Source: Leptospira_A sp046736045
Lineage (GTDB): Bacteria > Spirochaetota > Leptospiria > Leptospirales > Leptospiraceae
Direction of reading: 5' to 3'
DNA length: 64,000 nt
Assembly (NCBI RefSeq): GCF_046736045.1
Contig: NZ_CP177134.1
Coordinates: forward strand, 806,001 to 870,000
Below the pieces are notes generated by a model that was given only the letters and a program-made list of their open reading frames with translations, was not told the origin of the DNA and did not search any database. Below, piece after piece: positions 35,001 through 43,514 of this stretch; within the stretch, counting starts at the first letter, position 1, and the number at the start of each line of letters is the position of its first letter. A program made the position numbers and the translations under genes.

Positions 35001-35312
35001 TTATACTTGAGAAACAATACTTAAAATCCAAACAACAACAAGAACGGCGATTCCACCGATAACAGTCGTCAAACGAAATTTCTTATCAAAACCCGAATCA
35101 CCAAACAAAAGATAAGCGCCTCCTCCGAAGATGGGAACCACAAGAATTGCAAAAGCCCAAAGATAAATTTTCGAGCCTGATAGATCCTTTTTTCCGGAAA
35201 GATCAAAAAGAGCAATCGGTGCCCAAATGGATGTCAAAACGAAAGGTAAGTAGTAAGCATATGAACCTATGAAATAAGTCCAAGCTCCCGGTGATGAAAG
35301 TGTAGTTTCCAT
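35001..35312 (-). CDS. Small membrane protein (PLDc_N-like) of the copper module
   Basis: 103 residues with three membrane segments (about 15-33, 49-69, 82-101) and an ATG preceded by AAGGAG. The pattern ...WAPIALFDLSGKKDLSGSKIYLWAFAILVVPIFGGGAYLLFG resembles the PLDc_N membrane domain found in small inner-membrane proteins and at the start of cardiolipin synthases. It lies between the cupredoxin-NosD gene (15 bases) and the oxidase gene (25 bases). A membrane anchor or electron-transfer helper is possible, but no function can be shown. Confidence 0.6.
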   Translation of the reverse strand: METTLSSPGAWTYFIGSYAYYLPFVLTSIWAPIALFDLSGKKDLSGSKIYLWAFAILVVPIFGGGAYLLFGDSGFDKKFRLTTVIGGIAVLVVVWILSIVSQV

Positions 35313-35327
35313 ATTAAAATCTCCTTA

Positions 35328-37313
35328 TTATACCGCAGGTCCAGTCACAGCAAACATTGCGTAGATGGTCATAATCAAAATTGACAAAAATAAACCGATT
35401 CCGCCGAATACGACCGTATTTCGTACTTGTTTGGATACCAGACTTTCTTTAGAAAAGAGGACGAACAATGCACCGATGAACGGTAGAAGCAAAATTCCCC
35501 AAAACGATGCATCCGCTTTCAATTGTCCTGACCCTTTGCGATTCAACTTGTCCAAAAGAGCAAGCCCCGTCCAGGAAGCAAAAATTCCAAATGGCAAAAG
35601 ATACCCGAAAATATGAAAGAACCATGTTTTGAAAGTAGCAGGATAATGCACACGGAATGCGGAAGTATGGAACTTGGAAGACTTTTCAAATTCAGCTAAT
35701 TCTTGTTTAGTGATCGCCGGCAGTTCAGCTATATCAATCAGATATTTGTTTTTTTCAAATACGTCATGCGCCGGTTCGATTTTTGTCAAAAGATCCTTCG
35801 GCATTTCCAATTGTTTCGGAGGAATAGGCTGGTTTTTGTAAGATGCCAACTCAAAATCACCCATATTGGCTTGCACGAACAAAGCAAGTAAACCGATTGT
35901 GGAGGACATATCTCCCGTCAGCGGATAACGGATGCCTTTACAAGATTGTAAAGTATCCAAAAAAGGAGGGCTTGATTGAGATATGGTATTGTTCTCAAAA
36001 CAATTTCCTACGCTAACAGGACCACTCATTGTGATATCTCCTCTTCCGGAAGATAAAACGATATTGTTTTTGATCTTGTTATTGTTGGAAATCCAAATAT
36101 TTTCATCAATATTCGGAGTCACAAGAATCCCGTAATTCTTATGATTGAACACCACATTCCCTTCAACCAGGTTTTCCAAACCACCTAACACACCTATTCC
36201 GTTTCCGATGGAAGGTACTTCCAGTTTTTTAGAAGGTGCGTTGTAATTATTATTATCATAAACCAAATTCTTTTTGACTACGATGCTTTTTTGAGGAGGC
36301 AACAATTCTCTGTCCAAAGTGTTCGGTCCGATTCCCAATTGGTTTCTTCTCCAAACCGAAGACAATAGATAAAGATCCCCGCTGGAATTGGTTCCGGAAT
36401 AACCGAGAGCGTTGTTTTCGGAGATTACATCATAAATAATCGACTTACATGGATTACACTGTCCAATATAAACTCCTGAGTCCGGTGATCCGGAGGCAAA
36501 GGAATGTTCGAGAATACCATCCACGGAATCAAATGCATAAAGCCCGTAATCACCGTTATTATAAGCGGTAAGATAAGATCCCCTGTATCCTTTGACTCCG
36601 GTCCAGTAGATACCGTTCAACGTAGCATTGCGCGCAGTTAGGTTCTCAACGGCAACACCGTCGGCACCAACCACCATGATTCCGTTTCCGCGCAAAAATT
36701 CACCATCTATGATGGTCTCTGCGCGATCTTCACCTCTGATCACAAGAGAAGGTGTTGTCACAACGACTTCTTCTTTATAAATTCCTTTTGCAATCAGGAT
36801 CAAGTCACCGGGAAGCGCAGCATCAACTGCGTTCTGAATAGTCGGATATTGGCCGGGGACTTTACGTGTGACACCTGACCAGGTTTTCGAAATCTTCGAC
36901 TTACTTGCATTAGTTTGAGAATTATAAACGGCATTTCCGACAACGGCAACACCGGTCATTCCTATTTTGCCGTCCGGTGAAGCATGAAAAGTACAGAAAT
37001 AAGGGAATGCTCCCTCTTCCGGATAATATACATCCGTTTGCGCTCCGCGAAACATCGCGGCCTGACCGTAAGTAGTTTCCGTTGTCCAAGATTTATCCAA
37101 GGCCACAGCATTATGAGGGTTGTTTCCCTCATTAACAAATCGAATCTTACTTCCTTTCGGAGTTCGGATGACCGGTGGATAAAACATATTGTCTGTCATT
37201 TTGACGTGGACAAAAGGTACATTTCCGGACTCTTCTTCCGATTTACAGGCGGCTGTGCAGGTGAGAAGGATAAATAGCAGAAACTTTGTTGTTAAAAGAA
37301 AATAGAGTTTCAT
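35328..37313 (-). CDS. Cupredoxin-NosD (right-handed beta-helix) fusion lipoprotein
   Basis: 661 residues from the ATG at 37313, with GGGGAAAG ahead; a GTG at 37346 lies inside the upstream palindrome and is less likely. The lipobox is LTCTAAC (C23). The cupredoxin domain (about 33-130) has H67, C107, H110 and M119 (NPHNAV; YFCTFH...KIGM), a full type-1 copper set. After a linker comes a NosD/parallel beta-helix domain (about 155-485), with QYPTIQNAVDAALPGDLILIAKGIYKEEV and many NN-I/V turns. The C-terminus has three or so membrane segments (about 575-655). NosD proteins help copper delivery to nitrous-oxide reductase. It heads the operon with the oxidase and SCO1. Confidence 0.85.
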   Translation of the reverse strand: MKLYFLLTTKFLLFILLTCTAACKSEEESGNVPFVHVKMTDNMFYPPVIRTPKGSKIRFVNEGNNPHNAVALDKSWTTETTYGQAAMFRGAQTDVYYPEEGAFPYFCTFHASPDGKIGMTGVAVVGNAVYNSQTNASKSKISKTWSGVTRKVPGQYPTIQNAVDAALPGDLILIAKGIYKEEVVVTTPSLVIRGEDRAETIIDGEFLRGNGIMVVGADGVAVENLTARNATLNGIYWTGVKGYRGSYLTAYNNGDYGLYAFDSVDGILEHSFASGSPDSGVYIGQCNPCKSIIYDVISENNALGYSGTNSSGDLYLLSSVWRRNQLGIGPNTLDRELLPPQKSIVVKKNLVYDNNNYNAPSKKLEVPSIGNGIGVLGGLENLVEGNVVFNHKNYGILVTPNIDENIWISNNNKIKNNIVLSSGRGDITMSGPVSVGNCFENNTISQSSPPFLDTLQSCKGIRYPLTGDMSSTIGLLALFVQANMGDFELASYKNQPIPPKQLEMPKDLLTKIEPAHDVFEKNKYLIDIAELPAITKQELAEFEKSSKFHTSAFRVHYPATFKTWFFHIFGYLLPFGIFASWTGLALLDKLNRKGSGQLKADASFWGILLLPFIGALFVLFSKESLVSKQVRNTVVFGGIGLFLSILIMTIYAMFAVTGPAV

Positions 37314-37326
37314 ACAAGCTTTCCCC

Positions 37327-37350
37327 AAATGTGAGGAATACCTCACATTT
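37327..37350. promoter_or_regulatory. Candidate operator of the copper operon
   Basis: A perfect inverted repeat AAATGTGAGG-AATA-CCTCACATTT lies 13 bases before the start codon of the cupredoxin-NosD gene and 78 bases after the tetR stop. No T-run follows, so it is not a standard terminator. The centre spacing (8 between TGTGA and TCACA) differs from the CRP consensus (6). The TetR protein encoded upstream, or a copper/NO-responsive regulator, could be the binder. Confidence 0.6.
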
Positions 37351-37428
37351 ATCAGAATTTAAAACTCTCCTTCAATAAAGTCAATGAAAAATTAGGACTT
37401 TTTTGAGGGTTATAGAATTGGGAAAAGA

Positions 37429-38061
37429 TTACTTCAATTGGCTGAAATAGGAATACAAAAACCGGCCCAATTCCCCGATAATTTGTTTCTTTCTAGCTTT
37501 GGAAATTTTGGATTCCCGCAACAAAGATTTGAATACTGCATCCACCGATTCTACGGAGATAAAAGCGACATCCATTGCTTGCTGCTTTTTTAATTTGGGG
37601 AATAAAGGAAACAGCAATTCTTTCACGAGAGATTTCGCAAAACGTTCGTTACTTTTTTGATCCAATTTTTGCAGTTCAGGATGAGTATGAACGATAGATT
37701 CGATGGTATGATACCATTTCACTTTTAAAATGGACTCTTCAAACATCCAAAGCAATTGTGAAATCAGTTTTTCATCAAATTTTTTCCTGGTCTTCATCTC
37801 TTCTTTTACCAGGGAAAAAAAATAATCATGTATATTAAGATAACTGATATCCGCCAGAGAATAAAGAATCGCTTCTTTGTTGGGAAAAAATTGATAGAGT
37901 GATCCTACCGAGATCCCGCACTCCGAAGCGATCGCATCCGTAGTGATCGAATCATAACCTACGTCCTGTAATAACTGAATGGTTGTGTCCAAAATTTTTT
38001 GAACCCGCTCTTTGGAACGCAATTGTTTCGGTTCTCTTCTGGGTAGTGCTTTATATTTCAT
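37429..38061 (-). CDS. TetR-family transcriptional regulator at the end of the efflux operon
   Basis: 210 residues. The HTH region (about 20-65) has RVQKILDTTIQLLQDVGYDSITTDAIASECGISVGSLYQFFPNKEAILYSLA. It begins immediately after the macB-like stop, so it is co-transcribed with tolC, macA and macB. It probably represses the efflux operon or itself; the operator is not seen upstream of tolC. The palindrome at 37327, downstream of tetR and upstream of the copper operon, may also be its target. That link is inference. Confidence 0.88.
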   Translation of the reverse strand: MKYKALPRREPKQLRSKERVQKILDTTIQLLQDVGYDSITTDAIASECGISVGSLYQFFPNKEAILYSLADISYLNIHDYFFSLVKEEMKTRKKFDEKLISQLLWMFEESILKVKWYHTIESIVHTHPELQKLDQKSNERFAKSLVKELLFPLFPKLKKQQAMDVAFISVESVDAVFKSLLRESKISKARKKQIIGELGRFLYSYFSQLK

Positions 38062-40053
38062 TTATTCGTATCTTAGTGCGGTAATCGGATTTAATTTTGC
38101 CGCAAGTTCCGCAGGCCACCAACCAAACAAAACTCCAATGGTAGTTGAAAACAAAAGAGAAATCCCGATGGAAGAAGTGGTAATCATTGCAGTCCAACCA
38201 GCAAACGCTTGTAATAGGCTAATGGTAAGTACCCCGATAAAAACTCCGACTCCACCACCAATGAGACTTACCAAAACGGATTCAATCAGAAATTGAATTC
38301 TTATATCATTATTTCGGGCACCCAATGCCTTTCTAAGTCCGATTTCACGAGTTCTCTCTTTTACAGAAACCAACATAATGTTCATAATTCCAATCCCACC
38401 TACAACGAGAGAGATTCCCGCGACCCCCATAAGAAGAGAAGACATGGTTTGACTGGTTTCCGAAACAGCAGCCTGGATATCCGCCATACTCATGATCTGA
38501 AATAAATTTCCCATGGTTTCATTTGTATTATGCCTCTGGTGCAATAATACTCTCAAATCTGACGAAAAAATATCCCGATCCGCATTCGGGTCCAATTCCA
38601 TTTCAATCGTATCAATACTATCCCGGTTCATTACCCTACGAAGTGCCGTCTGCATCGGAATCAAAATCACATCGTCCTGATCCCGAAATCCTCCATTCCC
38701 TTTTTCAGGAAGAATTCCTATAACTTTAAAATGAATCCTATTGATTTTTATATATTTTCCAAGCGGATCAATGTCTCCGAATAATTCCCGTAAGACGGTT
38801 GCTCCGACGAGAGCCACCAGACTTCTTTGATCATTTTCCAATTCCGTAAAAAATCTTCCGCTGGTTGGTAGGGAATTCCGTAAAACTCCATAAGCAGGTT
38901 GTACCCCCATCACCATTGTATTCCAGTTGCGGTTCTGATATACGGATTGGCCTCGGCCATTGATCGTTCCGCTGATATTCAGGACTCCGACTAATTTTCG
39001 TTTAATGGCATCCACATCACCCAAATCGATTCTTGCAACACTTCCCGCTTCGAGAGAAACTCCTCCCGACCTGGAACCGCCTGTCCGAACAATAAGCAAG
39101 TTGGAACCCATGGAACTGAATTGATCTTCTATACTTTTTTTCGCTCCTTCCCCCAATGCAATCACAGCAATAACAGCCGCTACACCAAACAAAATTCCCA
39201 ATGCGGAAAGAAAGGAACGAGCCCTGTTCGCAATCAATGTTTTTACCGCAGAACTTAAAGATCCGATCAAAATGGAAGACATCTTTCTTTGGGAATGATG
39301 AGGGTAAAGAGAGGTTTCCAATTGTTTTGGTTTGTTTCTTTTTTCTTCTTTGATGATTTTCCCATCGGAAAAATAAATCAAACGATCGCAGTATTCCGCC
39401 ATTTCCGGTTCATGCGTTACCATAACAATCGTTTTGCCTTCTTTGTGCAATTTGGACAACTCCAGAATGATATCCAATTTGCTTTTCGAATCCAAATTCC
39501 CCGTAGGCTCATCCGCAAAAATAAGCCCCGGGCCGTTGAACAAAGATCTTGCGATGGCGACTCTCTGTTGTTGCCCTCCGGAAAGTTCATTCGGTTTATG
39601 ATGGGCGCGATCTTCCAATCCGACCTTTTTCAAAAGAGAAAGAGCTCTTTCTTTTCCTTGGTCGAGTCCGGAATACAATCCGGGTAGCCCTACATTTTCC
39701 ATCGCAGTGGTTCTTGCTAACAAATGAAATTGTTGAAAGATAAATCCGATTCGACTGGAACGAAGAAACGAAAGTTCATCCCCGGTTTTTTTGGAAATCT
39801 CTTCTCCGAAAAGCCGATAAGAACCCGAATCGAATCCATCCAATAAACCTAAAATTTGCAAAAGAGTCGATTTGCCCGAACCGGAAGCTCCCATAATGGC
39901 AACAAACTCCCCTTCCTGAATCGAAAGAGAAACATGATCCAATACCGAAAAAGGAATTGAACCGCTGTTATATGTTTTTACTAAATTGGTTACTCTGATG
40001 ACTTCCAGATAATCATCTCCTGGAAGGCATGCGGGGAGATTGAAAAGGACCAC
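38062..40053 (-). CDS. MacB-type ABC transporter (ATPase fused to permease)
   Basis: 663 residues. The ATPase half (about 15-240) has Walker A GASGSGKST, signature LSGGQQQRV, and Walker B LIFADEPTGNLD. The permease half (about 260-663) has an N-terminal helix near RSFLSALGILFGVAAVIAVIALGEGAKKSIE, a long periplasmic MacB domain, and three C-terminal helices (FtsX-type, ...RTREIGLRKALGARN). Start is uncertain: GTG 40053 has no ribosome site and overlaps the previous gene by 41 bases, while AGGAGA lies seven bases ahead of a CTG at 40008 (leu 16), where sequence homology to MacB begins. Together with the upstream adaptor and TolC it forms a tripartite exporter. Confidence 0.93.
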   Translation of the reverse strand: MVLFNLPACLPGDDYLEVIRVTNLVKTYNSGSIPFSVLDHVSLSIQEGEFVAIMGASGSGKSTLLQILGLLDGFDSGSYRLFGEEISKKTGDELSFLRSSRIGFIFQQFHLLARTTAMENVGLPGLYSGLDQGKERALSLLKKVGLEDRAHHKPNELSGGQQQRVAIARSLFNGPGLIFADEPTGNLDSKSKLDIILELSKLHKEGKTIVMVTHEPEMAEYCDRLIYFSDGKIIKEEKRNKPKQLETSLYPHHSQRKMSSILIGSLSSAVKTLIANRARSFLSALGILFGVAAVIAVIALGEGAKKSIEDQFSSMGSNLLIVRTGGSRSGGVSLEAGSVARIDLGDVDAIKRKLVGVLNISGTINGRGQSVYQNRNWNTMVMGVQPAYGVLRNSLPTSGRFFTELENDQRSLVALVGATVLRELFGDIDPLGKYIKINRIHFKVIGILPEKGNGGFRDQDDVILIPMQTALRRVMNRDSIDTIEMELDPNADRDIFSSDLRVLLHQRHNTNETMGNLFQIMSMADIQAAVSETSQTMSSLLMGVAGISLVVGGIGIMNIMLVSVKERTREIGLRKALGARNNDIRIQFLIESVLVSLIGGGVGVFIGVLTISLLQAFAGWTAMITTSSIGISLLFSTTIGVLFGWWPAELAAKLNPITALRYE

Positions 40054-40972
40054 CGCTTTGCGACTGTTTGGTTTTAGGTGCTATTTTTTGGATTAAAATC
40101 ACATCCCCTTCCGCCAAACCGTCTTTCACTTGTGTAAATCCTTCATCTGACAAACCGATCTCAATATTTTTTTTGGAAGGAGAAGATTCCTTTTCCGGAT
40201 TCGGAATATATACGAAGGACTTTCCATTTTCTTTTAAAAGGGATTCGTTGGGGACGAGAACTACATTGGATTCTTCTGCAAAAATAAAATCGACAGTCGA
40301 AGACATACCGCTTCTGAAAAAATCGGGAACATGAGCGGGTTTCACTTCAACGGTATAAACTGTTACGTTGTTTTCAGTAATTGCTTCATAAGCAATATGC
40401 GAAACGGAACCAATCACCTGTTCTGCTGGAAACGAATCTATCGTTAGCAACGCCTTCTGGCCTTTTTTGATTCGGGCGAGATCCGTCTCGTCCACTTTTG
40501 CCTGCACAAGCAAAGCATCGGACAATACGAATAAAATATCCTGTTGAGTTACTGTCTGACCTGTACGGATATTATTTGCAATCACAAGTCCCGAAAGCGG
40601 TGCCATAACAGGTGTTGGTTTGTACAAGTCTTCCCATTCCTTAAGCTCATTCGCGCCTTTCGCTCTTGCCGCGTCCAATAATGCCGCTCTTTCCGTTGAA
40701 CTCATCCAGGCGAGAATCCTACCCTTGGAAACAGTGGTTCCTTCCTCAAGCAAAACGGATTCAATCCTTCCTGCAATGGGCGGTTTGATCTCCAAACGGT
40801 TTTGAGGTTGAACCGTTCCCGAAGCTCTAACGAACACTTTGAGATCTCCTCGTTTAACAGTGTGACGTTGGTAACTGACTCTTGATTTTTTCTCATCAAA
40901 AAACTTAAAATAAACCAACGTTGCGGCGCTGATGCTGAGAACGGAAATTAGGAAGATCCATTTTTTATTCAT
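40013..40972 (-). CDS. MacA/HlyD-family periplasmic adaptor
   Basis: 319 residues from ATG 40972, which overlaps the tolC stop by eight bases; the 347-residue reading from 41056 is not needed. An N-terminal membrane anchor (about 4-24) is followed by KRGDLKVFVRASGTVQPQNRLEIKPPIAGRIESVLLEEGTTVSKGRILAWM (biotinyl-lipoyl-like half), a hairpin of about 40 residues, and the second half MAPLSGLVIANNIRTGQTVTQQDILFVL. Beta-barrel and membrane-proximal domains complete it. The C-terminal SPRMPSRR overlaps the start of macB. It bridges MacB and TolC. Confidence 0.9.
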   Translation of the reverse strand: MNKKWIFLISVLSISAATLVYFKFFDEKKSRVSYQRHTVKRGDLKVFVRASGTVQPQNRLEIKPPIAGRIESVLLEEGTTVSKGRILAWMSSTERAALLDAARAKGANELKEWEDLYKPTPVMAPLSGLVIANNIRTGQTVTQQDILFVLSDALLVQAKVDETDLARIKKGQKALLTIDSFPAEQVIGSVSHIAYEAITENNVTVYTVEVKPAHVPDFFRSGMSSTVDFIFAEESNVVLVPNESLLKENGKSFVYIPNPEKESSPSKKNIEIGLSDEGFTQVKDGLAEGDVILIQKIAPKTKQSQSGGPFQSPRMPSRR

Positions 40973-42317
40973 TGGAAATACTCTTACCAATATTACGAAG
41001 CCATGTTGCATTGGCAAGCTCTGCTTCCCGTTTGCCAGTAAGTAGATTTTTTTCACGATTGATCAAATCGTTTTCGATGATATCCCAGTTTTCAAAATTG
41101 AGAAGTCCGTTCGAATATTGAGAACGTGCGATTTTCGCCCTGGTCTCGGCAGCATTAAAATAATTTTCCAATACTTCCACGTTATCAATCGCGTTTCTTA
41201 AATTTTGATATGACTGTTGTAACGAATAAGTAAGTGCATTTTTTTTGATCTCCCTTTGATGGACTGATTTTTCATGTTCGGTCCGGGCGATCTTCACATC
41301 ATAATAATCCCTTCCTCCGTTGAATATGGGATAAGTAAAATTCAACCCGAAGGAATACGTTTTCGGTTTTGGCAACCAAACATCGTCTTGGCGGGTAACT
41401 GTTGCGCTCATGCTGACATCGGGATAAAATTTACCTTCCGCAACGGAAACGCCTGCAAGCGCCGCCTTGACCTTTGCTTGTTCCGCCATAAGCTGAGGGT
41501 GATTGACTACAAATTCTTCCCAGTTTTCCAACTTGGGAAGGGAGGGAGTTGTGAGAGAACCGACTAACTGATATTTCACTTTGTCTTCTTCGGAAGCAAG
41601 GATGCGTTTCAGCTCCGCAAAATTAATAGCCTCCGTTCGTTTTGATTGTTCCAATTCGAACTCGGCTTGTTTTGTGGCGGCTTCACTCATTAAATAGGAC
41701 CCTTTGTGTTCCCTTCCTCCTTCATAACGAAGTTTGACCAAATTCCTGTTTCTCTGACGACGTTCCAAAATTTCAGAACTCAATGCGGCCAGATTTTTTG
41801 CATATAAAACTTGAGCATATGCATTTCTCAATTCATAAGAGATTCTGATTTTCGTATCTTCTAGGGTTTGTTTTGCAGCTTGCACAAGAGCTTCCGCCTG
41901 ATCCACGGAACTTTTGTCTTTGAATCCTGCGAATAAATTCTGGCTTGCCGTCAGTCCCACCGAATATCTGTTTGATGCCCCTGTCGATGATGAAGATCCG
42001 CCGGTGGTGCTTGAATTACTTGTAGAACCCCCTGATTGATTTGCCGCAACATTGGGATCACCCAATGAACCTGCTCCGCTAAAATTACTAGTAAGTTGTC
42101 TTGCGGAAGCCTGCGCGGTCAGAGTAGGCAAATACCCCGCATAACTTCTTTCATATTGAAAGACCGCTTTTTCCAACTCGGCTTTCGAAAAAGCCAAATC
42201 GGGATTTGCCCTTAACGCATCTTTCCAGAGAGACTCAAGCGTAACTGTCTCTGCTTGCAATGAAGCATAACAGAATATAAAGATGTATATCGACTTGCGA
42301 GAAAAGAAAAGATTCAC
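40965..42317 (-). CDS. TolC-like outer-membrane efflux protein
   Basis: 450 residues starting at a GTG, with a signal peptide (about 1-22). Two OEP repeats are seen, VTLESLWKDALRANPDLAFSKAEL at the N-terminus and NHPQLMAEQAKVKAALAGVSVAEGKFYPDVS in the second half, each followed by a long helical hairpin. A low-complexity serine/glycine/threonine loop occurs around residues 85-115. It is first in the order tolC, macA, macB, tetR. The 143 bases upstream, between this gene and the TPM gene, contain no other gene. Confidence 0.9.
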   Translation of the reverse strand: MNLFFSRKSIYIFIFCYASLQAETVTLESLWKDALRANPDLAFSKAELEKAVFQYERSYAGYLPTLTAQASARQLTSNFSGAGSLGDPNVAANQSGGSTSNSSTTGGSSSSTGASNRYSVGLTASQNLFAGFKDKSSVDQAEALVQAAKQTLEDTKIRISYELRNAYAQVLYAKNLAALSSEILERRQRNRNLVKLRYEGGREHKGSYLMSEAATKQAEFELEQSKRTEAINFAELKRILASEEDKVKYQLVGSLTTPSLPKLENWEEFVVNHPQLMAEQAKVKAALAGVSVAEGKFYPDVSMSATVTRQDDVWLPKPKTYSFGLNFTYPIFNGGRDYYDVKIARTEHEKSVHQREIKKNALTYSLQQSYQNLRNAIDNVEVLENYFNAAETRAKIARSQYSNGLLNFENWDIIENDLINREKNLLTGKREAELANATWLRNIGKSISNE

Positions 42318-42460
42318 TATGATATTTACCCAAGTTTAGGAAAGGAGGTTCCCGAATTATGAGAGTGAGCTCATGATTTCAGTCCCTTTCTAGGATTTTA
42401 AAACATGAGAAAGAATCCATCCTAAAATATCATTCTAACGGCAAGGGAATTAATCTGAGA

Positions 42461-43438
42461 TTACCAACTTCCGGAACTTCCCCCTCCTCCGAAACTGCCC
42501 CCACCGCCACCGAAGCTACTACTACCCCCGCTGCTGCTGCTCCAACCACCGGAAGAAGAGCTGCCGCTTCCTGAGCCTATTCCCATTGCCTTGCTATATT
42601 TTTTCATACGCTTCCTTCCGTGAGGGGTCAGTAAATGGTATAATTTCCACAACCCGAGTCCGACTGCATAGGTTAGAAAAATTCCAATACCAATGTCTGG
42701 TCCGTGTAAGGCGATCGGAAACATACTCCAAAAAGGAAATAGAAAAAAATAAAGAAACCATCCCATAAAGGGAACTGTAGCCGCCAAGTAAGTGAAGATA
42801 CTTAGAATCCCGAAAACAAAAATGCTTCCGAATATCCTGACAAGGATCGGAATATTTTCACCGCCTCCATCCATCTCACCCAAAAAAGCAAGCGGGCCTA
42901 AATAAGAATAATCCTTAGGAGGAGGAATCGTATAGGTTCCTTCGATCGCGCCCAAGATTGTTTTGACTCCGTTTCGGATTCCTTCTTCAAAATCCCCGGC
43001 TTTAAAAGAAGGTTTGATTTCCCTTTCAATAATCCTATGGCACAAAACATCGGTTAATGTTCCTTCCAAACCATAACCTACTTCAATCCGAAGTTTCCGA
43101 TCATCTTTGGCAATGAATAACAAAACTCCGTTGTCTTTGCCTTTCTGACCCAGCTTCCAAGTCTCTGCAACGCGAAGGGAATATTCTTCCAGGCTTTCTC
43201 CTTCCAAAGACGATGTAAATAAAACCACAACCTGGTTCGTGGTTTGCTTTTCATGTTCCACAAGCAGATTGTTGATTTCTTTATCGAATTCCGGCGTTAA
43301 GGTCCAGGTCTCATCTATGATATGGGAAGAAAGTTTCGGGACTTCTTTCGAAATCAACAGATTCGGGAAAAGTATGAGAATGGAAAATAAAAAAGAAAAG
43401 GAGTGAATCTTGGACAAGAAAGTCAAAAGGTTTTGCAT
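42461..43438 (-). CDS. TPM-domain (YgcG-like) secreted/membrane protein
   Basis: 325 residues with a signal peptide (about 1-30). The TPM domain (about 30-165) has SSHIIDETWTLTPEFDKEINNLLVEHEKQTTNQVVVLFTSSLEG, ETWKLGQKGKDNGVLLFIAKDDRKLRIEVGYGLEG and FKAGDFEEGIRNGVK. Two or three membrane helices (about 195-265) are followed by a glycine/serine-rich tail (about 290-325) ending GGSSGSW, as in other YgcG proteins. TPM proteins of other bacteria are linked to envelope processes, including assembly of photosystem II in plants; the role here is unknown. It lies 76 bases downstream of the SulP gene on the same strand. Confidence 0.88.
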   Translation of the reverse strand: MQNLLTFLSKIHSFSFLFSILILFPNLLISKEVPKLSSHIIDETWTLTPEFDKEINNLLVEHEKQTTNQVVVLFTSSLEGESLEEYSLRVAETWKLGQKGKDNGVLLFIAKDDRKLRIEVGYGLEGTLTDVLCHRIIEREIKPSFKAGDFEEGIRNGVKTILGAIEGTYTIPPPKDYSYLGPLAFLGEMDGGGENIPILVRIFGSIFVFGILSIFTYLAATVPFMGWFLYFFLFPFWSMFPIALHGPDIGIGIFLTYAVGLGLWKLYHLLTPHGRKRMKKYSKAMGIGSGSGSSSSGGWSSSSGGSSSFGGGGGSFGGGGSSGSW

Positions 43439-43514
43439 AGGTTAGAACCGGGCTAACTCTATGCAAAACTTAGATTTTTGACAATCTATTTTTGATCTAT
43501 AAAATCTTTACGAT

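Noticed and set aside
37327..37350. CRP/FNR binding site
   Set aside because: TGTGA and TCACA are separated by 8 bases rather than 6, so the classical CRP spacing is not met; it is kept as an unassigned operator.
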